The notes under the pieces were generated by a model. The model was not told where the DNA came from. It did no database searches and was given only the letters and a program-made list of their open reading frames with translations. The translations under genes and the position numbers were made by a program. A DNA stretch of 57,286 nt. Origin: Gammaproteobacteria bacterium (GTDB lineage Bacteria; Pseudomonadota; Gammaproteobacteria; Steroidobacterales; Steroidobacteraceae). Below, piece after piece: positions 48,741 to 57,286 of the stretch. How positions within the stretch are numbered: the stretch's first letter is position 1; every line of letters starts with the position of its first letter. The stretch covers positions 1 to 57,286 of the forward strand of contig DAIDHD010000010.1 of assembly GCA_027459765.1 (NCBI GenBank), written 5' to 3'.

Positions 48741-49456
48741 TTCCGGCGCTGCTGTTCGCCGTCCTCGGCGCCGCGCACGCGGTCGCCGCGGCCGGGTCCG
48801 AGGAACCGGCGCTCGCGCCCTTCAGCGCGCACTACTCCGCCGACTGGAAGACGATCAACGTCGGCACCAGCGACCTGGAATTGAAGCGCGACGGCGACGC
48901 GGGGCGCTACGTCTACACCTGGACGATCACGGCACGCGGCATCTTCAGGCTGTTCTACAGTGACGACGTGGTCCAGGAGAGCTGGTTCGCCGTGCACTCG
49001 GGGCACATTCGGCCGCAGCGCTATCGCGCGCACGAGGGCGCCTCGAGCGTGAGCGTGGATTTCGAGTGGAACGGCACGGGCAAGGCACGCGGCCAATCCG
49101 AGGGCAAGCCCGTCGACCTGACGCTGCCGGCGGGCACCCAGGATCTGCTGTCGATCCAGACGGAGCTGATGTTGGAGCTTCAATCCGGCCGATGGGCCCC
49201 GGGCGAGGAACGGATCTTCAACATCGTGGAGAAGGACGCGGTGAAGGACTTCGTCTACGCGCTCGAGCCACCGGCGCGATTGCGGACCTCGATCGGCACC
49301 CTCGACACCATGGTGGTCACCAGCCGGCGGCCCGGCAGCAACCGGCTGCTGCGCATGTGGTTCGCTCCGTCGCTCGGCTATGCGCCGGTGCAGGCCGAGC
49401 GGACCCGCGACGGCAAGCTCGAATTCGCGCTGCGCATCCGCAGCCTCTCCCCGTGA
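48731..49456 (+). CDS. DUF3108 exported protein
   Basis: This 241-residue protein has a short signal peptide (about residues 1-20) and the DUF3108 pattern FSAHYSADWKTINVGTSDLEL, then IFRLFYSDDVVQESWF and a final APSLGYAPVQAERTRDGKLEF. DUF3108 genes follow purN in many proteobacteria; the role is unknown. The start may be GTG 48731 or GTG 48737 (the latter in a GTGA overlap with purN). Convergent with dcd (13-base gap). Confidence 0.85.
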   Translation: MRVIPALLFAVLGAAHAVAAAGSEEPALAPFSAHYSADWKTINVGTSDLELKRDGDAGRYVYTWTITARGIFRLFYSDDVVQESWFAVHSGHIRPQRYRAHEGASSVSVDFEWNGTGKARGQSEGKPVDLTLPAGTQDLLSIQTELMLELQSGRWAPGEERIFNIVEKDAVKDFVYALEPPARLRTSIGTLDTMVVTSRRPGSNRLLRMWFAPSLGYAPVQAERTRDGKLEFALRIRSLSP

Positions 49457-49469
49457 GGGGGCGCGCGAC

Positions 49470-50036
49470 TCAGGTCTTGGGCAACGTCACGCCGCGCTGG
49501 CCCTGGTACTTCCCGCCCCGGTCGCGATACGAGGTCTCGCAGACCTCGTCCGATTCGAAGAAGAGCATCTGGGCGACGCCCTCGTTGGCGTAGATCCTGG
49601 CCGGCAACGGCGTGGTGTTCGAGAACTCGAGCGTCACGTGTCCCTCCCACTCCGGCTCGAGCGGCGTCACGTTGACGATGATCCCGCAACGCGCGTAGGT
49701 CGACTTGCCGAGGCACACGGTGAGCACGCTGCGCGGAATGCGAAAGTACTCCACCGTGCGCGCGAGCGCGAAGGAGTTCGGCGGAATGATGCACACCGGG
49801 CCGTGGAAGTCGACGAACGACTTCTCGTCGAAGCCCTTCGGATCGACGATGGTGGAATTGATGTTGGTGAAGATCTTGAACTCCTCGGCGCAGCGCACGT
49901 CGTAGCCGTAGCTCGACGTCCCGTAGGAGACGATCCTCTGCCCGTCGACGCTGCGCACCTGATCGGGCGAGAACGGCTCGATCATGCCGCGTTGCTGCGC
50001 CATGCGGCGTATCCAGCGGTCGCTCTTGATGCTCAT
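49470..50036 (-). CDS. dcd: dCTP deaminase
   Basis: This 188-residue enzyme makes dUTP from dCTP for thymidylate synthesis. It carries [12 protein letters not shown], the catalytic [14 protein letters not shown], and [14 protein letters not shown] with the active-site glutamate. Two bases separate it from the mrp stop, so mrp-dcd are one operon. Confidence 0.96.
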   Translation of the reverse strand: MSIKSDRWIRRMAQQRGMIEPFSPDQVRSVDGQRIVSYGTSSYGYDVRCAEEFKIFTNINSTIVDPKGFDEKSFVDFHGPVCIIPPNSFALARTVEYFRIPRSVLTVCLGKSTYARCGIIVNVTPLEPEWEGHVTLEFSNTTPLPARIYANEGVAQMLFFESDEVCETSYRDRGGKYQGQRGVTLPKT

Positions 50037-50038
50037 GT

Positions 50039-51139
50039 TCAGGTCGCTTCGACCGTGATCTTCGGGAAGGCGCGGCTGTAGTCCCGGTTGAGCGTCGCGA
50101 GGCGCGCTGCGGTGCGGCGCGCCATGTCGAAATAAGCGCGCGCGCGCGGTCCGTCCGGCTCGGCCACCACGGTCGGCCGCCCGCCGTCGGCGTCCTCCCG
50201 GATGCGGATGTCGAGGGGCAGTTCACCCAGCAGCTCGACGCCGTATTGCGCGGCCATGCGTGCGCCGCCGCCGCTGCCGAACAGGTGCTCCACGTGTCCG
50301 CAGCTGCTGCACACGTGGACGCTCATGTTCTCCACCACGCCGAGCACCGGAACCTCGACCTTCTCGAACATCTTCAAGCCCTTGCGGGCGTCGAGCAGGG
50401 CGATGTCCTGGGGCGTGGTGACGATCACGGCACCGCTCACCGGGACGCGCTGCGCGAGCGTGAGCTGGATGTCGCCGGTGCCCGGGGGCATGTCGACCAC
50501 CAGGTAATCGAGTTCGCCCCAGCGCGTGTCGCCGATCAGTTGCGTGAGGGCCTGCGTGGCCATGGGCCCGCGCCAGGCCATCGGCTGTTCCGCGTCGACC
50601 ATGAAGCCGATGGACATCACCTCGATGCCGTGGGCGCGCAGCGGCTCGAGGTGCTTGCCGTCCGGGCTGGTCGGCTTCGCCCCGGCGAGCCCGGTCATGA
50701 GCGGCTGGCTGGGCCCGTAGACGTCGGCATCCAGCAGCCCGACTCGCGCGCCCTGCGCACTCCAGGCGAGCGCCAGATTCACCGCCGTGGTGGACTTGCC
50801 GACACCACCCTTGCCGGAAGCCACCGCGACGACGTTCTTGACGTTGGGCAGAGGCCGCAGGGTGCGCTGCACCGCGTGGGACAGGATCTCCGCGCCGAGT
50901 TCGAGCACGAGCGGCGTGGAGCCCAAGGATTTGCGCAGGTGCTCCGCGAGCGCCGCCTCGAGCACGGGCCGGTAATCGGCGCACGGAAACCCGAGGGCGA
51001 GGCGCACCCGCACCTGGCCGTCGCCGATCACGACCTCGCGCACCGCCTTGACGGCACCCAAGGTGCGGCCGAGGTTGGGCTCGACGTAATTGTCGAGGTC
51101 GGCACGCAGCGCCGCCTCGTCGATGAGGACTGGATTCAT
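50039..51139 (-). CDS. apbC: Iron-sulfur cluster carrier ATPase (ApbC/Mrp)
   Basis: This 366-residue P-loop protein has an N-terminal MIP18-like domain, then the deviant Walker [16 protein letters not shown] and the CxxC pair in VHVCSSCGH that holds a transferred Fe-S cluster. Chosen start is the ATG at 51139; a longer frame adds 17 arginine-rich residues without support. No Shine-Dalgarno sequence; TATACT lies 11 bases before the ATG. Located next to metG region as in many gammaproteobacteria, although here the kinase/PilT block intervenes. Confidence 0.94.
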   Translation of the reverse strand: MNPVLIDEAALRADLDNYVEPNLGRTLGAVKAVREVVIGDGQVRVRLALGFPCADYRPVLEAALAEHLRKSLGSTPLVLELGAEILSHAVQRTLRPLPNVKNVVAVASGKGGVGKSTTAVNLALAWSAQGARVGLLDADVYGPSQPLMTGLAGAKPTSPDGKHLEPLRAHGIEVMSIGFMVDAEQPMAWRGPMATQALTQLIGDTRWGELDYLVVDMPPGTGDIQLTLAQRVPVSGAVIVTTPQDIALLDARKGLKMFEKVEVPVLGVVENMSVHVCSSCGHVEHLFGSGGGARMAAQYGVELLGELPLDIRIREDADGGRPTVVAEPDGPRARAYFDMARRTAARLATLNRDYSRAFPKITVEAT

Positions 51140-51150
51140 AGGGGGTGAGG

Positions 51151-51156
51151 AGTATA
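51151..51156 (-). promoter_or_regulatory. -10 box (TATACT) of mrp-dcd, near-leaderless
   Basis: TATACT on the minus strand has one mismatch to consensus and ends 11 bases before the mrp ATG, allowing a leader of only about five bases. The intervening bases are CCTCACCCCCT, with no ribosome site. Confidence 0.55.
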
Positions 51157-51184
51157 GCGCAGCCTGCCTACGGCGCGGCCGCTG

Positions 51185-51195
51185 TGGCATAATTC
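51185..51195 (+). promoter_or_regulatory. Extended -10 (TGGCATAATTC) before the HEAT-kinase gene
   Basis: TG-G-CATAAT fits the extended -10 pattern with one mismatch. The same eleven bases occur before metG (56008-56018). Here the start codon is about 120 bases downstream, so the mRNA would have a long leader. Confidence 0.5.
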
Positions 51196-51320
51196 CAACC
51201 TGGGGAGCGGCTGCAATCCTGCCGGCCGCGACGCGGGTTCACCGCCGTGCCGCGGCGGGATCGGTTGCGCGGAGTTCGAGTTTCTGGCGACGGGTGTCCG
51301 AGGGATCGTCAAGGCACTGA

Positions 51321-53708
51321 ATGAGTCTATTCGCGAACTACCGTGCCGACCGGCTGATCGCCGAGATCAAGGCCAGCGGCAATCCCGCGAGCCCCGCAGC
51401 GCAGAAGGCCCTGACGAAACTCGCCTCGCTCGGCCAGGACGCGATCGCGCCGATCGTCGATGCGCTCGCCTCGGCCGAGAAGCGTGAGACGGTCGCCTAC
51501 GTCGAAGTGCTGTCGAAGCTCATCGACGCCAAGTCGCTGACCGTGGTGTTCAAGCTCATGGCGGAGGCAAGCGGCCGCGCCATGTCCGGCATCGCCTGGG
51601 CGCTCTCCTCCAGCCGCAACTATCCCCCCAACGCGCTCATCGAGGCGCTCGGCAAGCCCGACCTGCCGAAGCAGGCCATCATCGAGGTGATCGCCGCGCA
51701 GAAGCAGCGCTTCAGTGTGCGCGACCTGCTGAGCGTCGCCTATGCCCAGGAGCCGAACGAGCGCGCCAGTCTGTTCAAGGTGATCGCCGAACTGGCGGAC
51801 GAGTCCTCGGTGGACGCCCTGATCGCGCGCCTCGAGGGCAAGGACGTGGGCGCGCGGCTGCACATCATCAACGTGCTGGCGCGCTTCAATCTGCCGGCGG
51901 TGGCCGCGGCGCTGCAAAAGCAGCTCAAGGACCCCAACAAACTGGTGCGCTCGGCGGCACTCGCGGCGCTCGCGCGCATGGACGGGCCGTTCGACGTGGC
52001 GCTGCTCTGCTCGCTGTTGCGGGATCCGGAGATCGACGTGCAGAACAAGGCCGTCGACGCCGTCATCAAGGCCAACGACCCGGACACGGTCAAGCACCTC
52101 ATCGACGTGCTCAAGGACGAGAACGAATACGCGCGCCGGGCCGCGGTCGAAGTCCTCAACGCGGTGGGCACCGCCGCCTCCGTCAAGTACCTCCTCGAGG
52201 TGATCGCCGACAGCGACTGGTGGGTGCGCACGCGCGCGGCCGACGCGCTCGGGCGGATCGGCGGGCCGCGGGTGGTGGAAGCCGTGCTCACGCTGGTCAA
52301 GGACAAGAACCAGGACATCCGCCGCGCGGCGATCGAGATACTCAACCAGACCAAGGACGAGCGCGCCGTGGCGCAACTGGTGGAGGCGACGCGCGATCCG
52401 GACTGGTGGGTGAGCGAGCGCGCGGTGGACGCCCTGGCCGAGATCGGCAGCACCAAGGCGCTGCCGCGCGTCCTGGAGATGCTGCAGACCGGAGCCGCCA
52501 AGTCCCTGCCCACGGTGATCCGCGCGGTCGGCAAGCTCGGCGACGGCCGGCACGTCGAGTTGCTGCTGCCGCTGCTCGCCCGCGACGAGAAGGACATCCG
52601 CCTGGAGGCGGTCGCGGCGCTCGGCAAGCTGGCCGACGAGCGGCGCGCGGACACCATCCGCGTGCGCCTGCAATCGGTGTCCGCCCCGGGCGAGGGCACC
52701 ATCAACCAGGCCATCAACCGGGCGCTGCAGGACCTCGACAACCGCTTCTCGACCCAGCAACTCGCCGCGAACCGGCGCGCCGAGAAGCTGCAGGAGGCGG
52801 CGCAGACGCTGCTGATAGACAACGAAGAGCTCGCCAGCGTCGTCAAGGAGCACGAGGCCCAGAGCGCGAAACTCGACATCGCCACCCTGAAGTCCGGCGA
52901 CGTGATCGAGGGGCGCTACAAGTACGTCGAGCGCATCGGCAAGGGCGCGTTCGGTACGGTGCTCCTCATGGAGGACACGGTCGTCGAGGAGCGGCTCATC
53001 CTCAAGTTCCTCAACCCGAACGTGGCCTCGGACGAGGAGATGATGAAGCGCTTCGTGCACGAGCTGCGCTACAGCCGCAAGATCACCCACAAGAACGTGA
53101 TCCGCATCTACGACTTCCTCTACATCCGCGGCAACTACGCCATCTCGATGGAGTACTTCCCCTCGCACACGCTCGGCAGCGAGATCGTCAACGAGAAGCC
53201 CATGCCCCTGAAGCGGGCCGTCAAGTTCGGCATCGACATCGCCACCGGCATGGCGGTCGCGCACCAGGCCGGCATCGTGCACCGCGACCTGAAGCCCGCG
53301 AACCTGCTGATCGACGACGCCGGGTTGCTGAAGATCGTGGACTTCGGCGTGGCGGCGGCGCACAGCCAGGGCGACACCCAGCTCACCAAGACGGGCTACG
53401 TGATCGGCTCGCCGAAATACATGGCGCCCGAGCAGATCCTCGGCAAGAAGGTGGACGAGCGCGCCGACATCTACAGCCTCGGTGTGATCCTCTACGAGAT
53501 GTTCTGCGGCGTGCCCCCCTACACGCGCGGCGATCACATGTCGGTCATGTATCAGCACGTGCAGGGCAAGGCGCGCCCCCCCATCGAGATCAACAAGGCG
53601 CTGCCGCCCGCCCTGAACGAGATCGTCACGAAGTGCATGGCGATCGACAAGGCGAAGCGCATCCAGAGCATGGACGAGCTGCGCCTGGCGCTCGAGCCGT
53701 TCCTCTAG
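51321..53708 (+). CDS. HEAT-repeat/Ser-Thr protein kinase fusion
   Basis: This 795-residue soluble protein joins about 470 residues of HEAT/PBS-lyase-type repeats to a C-terminal Hanks-type kinase. Two repeats show the near-identical motifs DSDWWVRTRAADALGRIG and DPDWWVSERAVDALAEIG. A coiled-coil linker (about 475-515) follows. The kinase has its glycine loop at 539-547 (IGKGAFGTV), Lys562, catalytic Asp656 in HRDLKPANLL, DFG Asp674 and APE Glu704, so it looks active. There is no membrane helix. The next two genes are PilT-family motors in the same direction, suggesting control of pilus retraction by phosphorylation; this is inference. An AAGG lies six bases before the ATG. Confidence 0.93.
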   Translation: MSLFANYRADRLIAEIKASGNPASPAAQKALTKLASLGQDAIAPIVDALASAEKRETVAYVEVLSKLIDAKSLTVVFKLMAEASGRAMSGIAWALSSSRNYPPNALIEALGKPDLPKQAIIEVIAAQKQRFSVRDLLSVAYAQEPNERASLFKVIAELADESSVDALIARLEGKDVGARLHIINVLARFNLPAVAAALQKQLKDPNKLVRSAALAALARMDGPFDVALLCSLLRDPEIDVQNKAVDAVIKANDPDTVKHLIDVLKDENEYARRAAVEVLNAVGTAASVKYLLEVIADSDWWVRTRAADALGRIGGPRVVEAVLTLVKDKNQDIRRAAIEILNQTKDERAVAQLVEATRDPDWWVSERAVDALAEIGSTKALPRVLEMLQTGAAKSLPTVIRAVGKLGDGRHVELLLPLLARDEKDIRLEAVAALGKLADERRADTIRVRLQSVSAPGEGTINQAINRALQDLDNRFSTQQLAANRRAEKLQEAAQTLLIDNEELASVVKEHEAQSAKLDIATLKSGDVIEGRYKYVERIGKGAFGTVLLMEDTVVEERLILKFLNPNVASDEEMMKRFVHELRYSRKITHKNVIRIYDFLYIRGNYAISMEYFPSHTLGSEIVNEKPMPLKRAVKFGIDIATGMAVAHQAGIVHRDLKPANLLIDDAGLLKIVDFGVAAAHSQGDTQLTKTGYVIGSPKYMAPEQILGKKVDERADIYSLGVILYEMFCGVPPYTRGDHMSVMYQHVQGKARPPIEINKALPPALNEIVTKCMAIDKAKRIQSMDELRLALEPFL

Positions 53709-53805
53709 GCCCGCGGGCGGGCAATAGCCGGACGCAGATCACGGTTCGCCGCGCGCAAGGCGCTGAAAACTCGAAAATTCCGCCGGTTGGCGTTAGCCTT
53801 GTGAC

Positions 53806-54900
53806 ATGGCCAGAGTAGACGCGTTCCTGAAACTCGGGGTGGCACAGGGCTGCTCGGATCTGCACCTGGCGGTGGGAGTGCCGCCGATGCTGCGCATGTA
53901 CGGGGACCTGATGCCGGTGAAGTTCCGCGATCTCGGCGAGACCGAGCTCGAGAGCTACCTCACCGAGATCATGACCCAATCGCAGCTCAAGCACTTCCGC
54001 GACGGCAACGACATCGACTTCTCCTACGTTTCGGCGGACGGCGGGCGCTTTCGCGTCAACGTCTTTCGCAAGGAGACGGGCATCGGCGCGGCGTTCCGCG
54101 CGATCCCGACGCAGATTCCGAGCCTCGAGCAGCTGAAGCTGCCACCGGTGGTCAAGAAGCTCTGCGACCATCACCAGGGCATGATCCTGGTCACCGGCTC
54201 GACCGGCACCGGCAAGTCCACCACGCTCGCGGCGATGATCGACTACCTCAACAGTTCGCGCGCGCTCAACATCATCAGCCTGGAGGACCCGGTCGAGTTC
54301 GTCCATCGCAGCAAGTCGAGCCAGGTGATCCAGCGCGAACTCGGCACCCACCTGCCGACGTTCGCGGAGGGCGTCCGGGCCGCGATGCGCGAGGACCCCG
54401 ACGTCATCCTGGTCGGCGAGATGCGCGACGCGGAGACGATCTCGATGGCCATGACCGCCGCCGAGACCGGTCACCTGGTGCTCGGCACGCTGCACACGAC
54501 CAGCGCGACCAAGACCATCGACCGCATCATCGACGCCCTGCCCACCGAGGAGCGCGAACAGACCAAGACGTTCCTCGCCGCGAGCCTGATCGCCGTGGTC
54601 ACGCAGGTGCTGGTCAAGACGCCCGACCTGCGCTCGCGGCGCGCCATCTGCGAGATCATGGTGGTCAACAAGGCCATCGGCAAGCTCATCATGACCGACC
54701 AGACGCACCAGATCCCGAGCCAGCTGCAGATGGGCAAGGAATACGGCATGCAGTTGCTCGACCAGGCGCTGTTGACGGCGATCGCGGCCAAGGAGATCGA
54801 CCCCGAGCAGGCCTACGGCTACGCGACCGACAAGCGGCAGTTCCAGCGCTTCGTACCCGACCTCACCGGCGTCGCGCTCGCCGAACCGGCCGGCGGCTGA
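53806..54900 (+). CDS. pilT: PilT-family pilus retraction ATPase
   Basis: This 364-residue hexameric secretion-type ATPase should depolymerise type IV pili. It begins CSDLHLAVGVPPMLRMYGDLMPV and has Walker A GSTGTGKST at 131-139, the Asp box LEDPVEFVH, Walker B DPDVILVGEMRD and the His box GHLVLGTLHT. The C-terminal part (LIMTDQTHQIPSQLQMGKEYGMQ) differs from classical PilT and resembles the branch seen in cyanobacteria and myxobacteria. It follows the HEAT-kinase gene by 97 bases, which contain no clear promoter or terminator. Confidence 0.93.
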   Translation: MARVDAFLKLGVAQGCSDLHLAVGVPPMLRMYGDLMPVKFRDLGETELESYLTEIMTQSQLKHFRDGNDIDFSYVSADGGRFRVNVFRKETGIGAAFRAIPTQIPSLEQLKLPPVVKKLCDHHQGMILVTGSTGTGKSTTLAAMIDYLNSSRALNIISLEDPVEFVHRSKSSQVIQRELGTHLPTFAEGVRAAMREDPDVILVGEMRDAETISMAMTAAETGHLVLGTLHTTSATKTIDRIIDALPTEEREQTKTFLAASLIAVVTQVLVKTPDLRSRRAICEIMVVNKAIGKLIMTDQTHQIPSQLQMGKEYGMQLLDQALLTAIAAKEIDPEQAYGYATDKRQFQRFVPDLTGVALAEPAGG

Positions 54901-54920
54901 TTCTCGGGTATTCGCGCGCC

Positions 54921-55976
54921 GTGCCCGCCATCGACACCTATCTCAGGCAGGTCCTCGAGCGTGACGGCTCCGACCTGCACTTCATCGCGGGCGATCTGCC
55001 GCGCATCCGCCAGTACGGCGAACTGAAGCCGCTGGCGGCCGAGCCGCTCGCGGCCGACGCGGTCAAGGCGGCGCTGTACGAGATCATGCCGAAGCTCTCG
55101 GTCGAGCGCTTCGAGGCCAAGGACGGCACCGACTTCGCCTACAGTCTGCCCGGCGCCGCCCGTTTCCGGGTGAACGTGATGCGCCAACTCAACGGCATGG
55201 GCGGGGTTTTCCGCGCCATTCCCTCCAAGGCGCGCACCGCCGAGGAACTGCAGCTGCCGGATTCGGTGAAGAACCTCTGCCGGGTGAACAACGGTCTCAT
55301 CCTCGTCACCGGCAAGACCGGATCCGGCAAGTCCACCACGCTCGCCGCCCTGATCGACGACATCAACACCCGCGAGAAGGGACACATCCTCACCATCGAG
55401 GATCCGATCGAGTTCGTGCACCAGCGCAAGAACTGCCTGATCAGCCAGCGCGAGATCGGCGTGCACGCGGCGTCGTTCGCCTCCGCGCTGCAGTCGGCGC
55501 TGCGCGAGGACCCGGACGTGATCCTGGTCGGCGAGTTGCGCGACCTGGAGACGATGAGCATCGCGGTCACCGCGGCCGAGATGGGCATCCTCGTGATGGG
55601 GACCTTGCACACCAACGGCGCCGCGGCCACGGTGGACCGGCTCGTCAACGCCTTCCCCGCCGACAAGCAGCCGCACGTGCGTACCATGCTGTCCACCAGC
55701 CTGCGCGGCGTGGTCTCGCAACAGCTCATCCCCAGGGCGGACAAGAAGGGCCGGGTTGCGGCGCTCGAGATCCTGGTCAATACGCCCGCCGTCGCCAACC
55801 TCATTCGCCAGGGCAAGCTCGACCAGCTGGAGAACGCCATGCAGAGCGGCTCGGCGACCGGCATGCGGCTGATGGACACCGCCATCCAGCAGCTGCTCGA
55901 ACAGCGTCTCATCACCGGCAAGGACGCCTACCGCAAGGCGATCAACAAGAGCCGCTTCGAACAGTATCGCGAGTAG
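54921..55976 (+). CDS. pilT: Second PilT-family ATPase
   Basis: This 351-residue paralogue starts at a GTG 20 bases after the previous gene. Walker A is GKTGSGKST from 131, the Asp box IEDPIEFVHQ, Walker B DPDVILVGELRD, and the His box MGILVMGTLHT. The C-terminal region (LEILVNTPAVANLIRQGKLDQLENAMQSG) is close to classical PilT and does not match PilU as cleanly. The pair may form hetero-hexamers or serve different motors. Confidence 0.92.
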   Translation: MPAIDTYLRQVLERDGSDLHFIAGDLPRIRQYGELKPLAAEPLAADAVKAALYEIMPKLSVERFEAKDGTDFAYSLPGAARFRVNVMRQLNGMGGVFRAIPSKARTAEELQLPDSVKNLCRVNNGLILVTGKTGSGKSTTLAALIDDINTREKGHILTIEDPIEFVHQRKNCLISQREIGVHAASFASALQSALREDPDVILVGELRDLETMSIAVTAAEMGILVMGTLHTNGAAATVDRLVNAFPADKQPHVRTMLSTSLRGVVSQQLIPRADKKGRVAALEILVNTPAVANLIRQGKLDQLENAMQSGSATGMRLMDTAIQQLLEQRLITGKDAYRKAINKSRFEQYRE

Positions 55977-56007
55977 CCTGGCGTCTGCGCGCCGCCCGCG
56001 CCGCGCA

Positions 56008-56018
56008 TGGCATAATTC
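56008..56018 (+). promoter_or_regulatory. Extended -10 (TGGCATAATTC) of metG, leaderless start
   Basis: TG-G-CATAAT ends five bases before the metG ATG at 56022, so the transcript should begin at the start codon or within a base or two of it. There is no ribosome site. Identical eleven bases precede the HEAT-kinase gene. Confidence 0.6.
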
Positions 56019-56021
56019 GGC

Positions 56022-57286
56022 ATGACCAATCGCCGCCGAATCCTCGTCACCAGCGCCCTGCCGTACGCGAACGGGCCCCTGCACCTCGGCCACGTGCTCG
56101 AGACCATCCAGACCGACGTCTGGGTTCGCTTCCAGCGGCTGCGCGGGCACGAGTGCCACTACGTGTGTGCCGACGACACCCACGGAACGCCCATCATGCT
56201 CAAGGCACAGGCGGAGGGCGTCGAACCGGAACGGCTGATCGCCGCCGTGCACGCCGATCACCGGCGCGACCTCGCCGACATGCTGATCGGCATGGACAAT
56301 TTCGGCTCCACGCACTCGGACGCGACGCGGGTCCAGTGCGAACGCATGTATGCCGCGGTCGACGCGGCCGGGTGCATCGAACGCCGCCAGGTTCGCCAGG
56401 CCTACGACGAGAAGGCCGGAATGTTCCTGCCGGACCGCTACGTCAAGGGGGGCTGTCCCGTGTGCGGGGCGGCCGACCAGTACGGCGACTCGTGCGAGAA
56501 CTGCGGCTCGACCTATACGCCGGCGGACTTGAAGGACCCCGTGTCGGCGGTGAGCGGCACCAGGCCCGTGTGGCGGGAATCGGAGCACTACTTCTTCCGC
56601 CTGAGCGCCTTCGGCGAGGCCCTGGCCGCCTGGGTGCGCAGCGGCGCAGTCCAGGACAGCGTGGCGCGCAAGCTCGACGAGTGGTTCTCGCAGGGCCTGA
56701 AGGACTGGGACATCTCTCGCGATGCGCCCTACTTCGGCTTCCAGATCCCGGGCGCGCCCGGCAAGTACTTCTACGTATGGTTCGACGCGCCCATCGGCTA
56801 CCTCGGTAGCTTCGCGGAGTTCTGCGCCGCGAGCGGCGTGCGCTTCGAGGACTTCTTCGCCGCCGATTCGCGCGCCGAACTGCATCACTTCATCGGCAAG
56901 GACATCCTGTACTTCCACACCCTGTTCTGGCCCGCGGTGCTGCAGGCGGCCGGCCTGCGCCGCCCGACCGCCGTGCACGCCCACGGCTTCGTCACCATCA
57001 ACGGCCAGAAGATGTCCAAGTCGCGCGGCACGTTCATCACGGCCCGCCGCTACCTGGAGTCCTTCCCCCCTGAGCCGCTGCGCTACTACTTCGCCGCGAA
57101 GCTCGGCGCGGGGATCGACGACATCGATCTGAACCTGGAGGAGTTCACCACGCGCGTGAACGCCGACATCGTCGGCAAGCTCGTCAACATAGCGAGTCGC
57201 TGCGCCGGCTTCGTGACGCGCCAGGCGAACGGCCGGCTCGCGGGCCGGCTCGAGGACCCGGCCCTGTTCGCGGAATTCGTGGCCGC
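56022..57286 (+). CDS. metG: Methionyl-tRNA synthetase (partial)
   Basis: The first 421 codons are present; the gene runs past the window end. It has the class I HIGH-like motif [16 protein letters not shown], the zinc knuckle with [18 protein letters not shown], the anticodon/catalytic region [12 protein letters not shown], and GQKMSKSRG. It charges tRNA-Met, including initiator tRNA. The start is fixed by homology ([17 protein letters not shown]). Confidence 0.97.
   Translation, partial: MTNRRRILVTSALPYANGPLHLGHVLETIQTDVWVRFQRLRGHECHYVCADDTHGTPIMLKAQAEGVEPERLIAAVHADHRRDLADMLIGMDNFGSTHSDATRVQCERMYAAVDAAGCIERRQVRQAYDEKAGMFLPDRYVKGGCPVCGAADQYGDSCENCGSTYTPADLKDPVSAVSGTRPVWRESEHYFFRLSAFGEALAAWVRSGAVQDSVARKLDEWFSQGLKDWDISRDAPYFGFQIPGAPGKYFYVWFDAPIGYLGSFAEFCAASGVRFEDFFAADSRAELHHFIGKDILYFHTLFWPAVLQAAGLRRPTAVHAHGFVTINGQKMSKSRGTFITARRYLESFPPEPLRYYFAAKLGAGIDDIDLNLEEFTTRVNADIVGKLVNIASRCAGFVTRQANGRLAGRLEDPALFAEFVA

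Noticed and set aside
51327..53558. A 743-codon frame opposite the HEAT-kinase
   Set aside because: No motif in it; the plus-strand gene has HEAT repeats and a complete kinase.

Overview
The window is 57 kb of strongly GC-rich, gene-dense bacterial chromosome. Gene content and order point to a gammaproteobacterium: lptG-lptF facing pepA-holC-valS, purM-purN opposite DUF2066-hda, hda with a clamp-binding motif, PilT-family motors, LptFG lipopolysaccharide export and sigma-54 control. The nearest relatives are probably Xanthomonadales/Nevskiales/Steroidobacterales-like, but that rank is an inference. I see no prophage, insertion sequence, CRISPR array, tRNA or rRNA. Most genes are core.

Layout. 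1-5.6 kb: the N-terminus of an MgtA-type P-type ATPase, a small outer-membrane barrel, then an aldehyde dehydrogenase/DUF779 pair divergent from an AcoR-like sigma-54 activator, with a textbook -24/-12 promoter between them. 5.6-11.3 kb: a 920-residue exported protein of no recognised family, a DUF4382-type lipoprotein ending in a strong terminator, and a DUF2231 membrane protein. 11.3-19.5 kb: one minus-strand operon for surface polysaccharide, made of an AsnB-type amidotransferase, two glycosyltransferases, an orphan protein and a CDP-6-deoxyhexose pathway (rfbG, rfbF, 3,5-epimerase, SDR reductase). 19.7-25.8 kb: an unknown 260-residue protein, then a GldA/GldF/GldG-like ABC cassette with DUF4340 and RDD proteins. 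25.8-33.1 kb: lptFG divergent from pepA-holC-valS. 33.1-37.0 kb: MoxR-DUF58-transglutaminase coupled to valS. 37.0-44.7 kb: pssA-UDG-rimI-prfC, proS-SLT, acylphosphatase/lipoprotein and wrbA-DUF2069. 44.6-51.1 kb: DUF2066-CDP-alcohol phosphatidyltransferase-hda, purM-purN-DUF3108 and mrp-dcd. 51.3-57.3 kb: a HEAT-repeat Ser/Thr kinase followed by two PilT paralogues and the start of metG.

Genes within operons are tightly coupled: fifteen junctions are 4-base overlaps (ATGA, GTGA or TTGA). Several operon-leading housekeeping genes (asnB, pssA, proS, valS, mrp, metG) have no Shine-Dalgarno sequence and carry a -10-like hexamer only 5-11 bases before the ATG, which suggests leaderless or near-leaderless transcripts. 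The items most worth a second look are that pattern, the HEAT-kinase/PilT cluster, the CDP-sugar pathway that appears to lack a 3-dehydratase, and the uncharacterised proteins at 5650-8412, 14682-15587 and 19670-20452.
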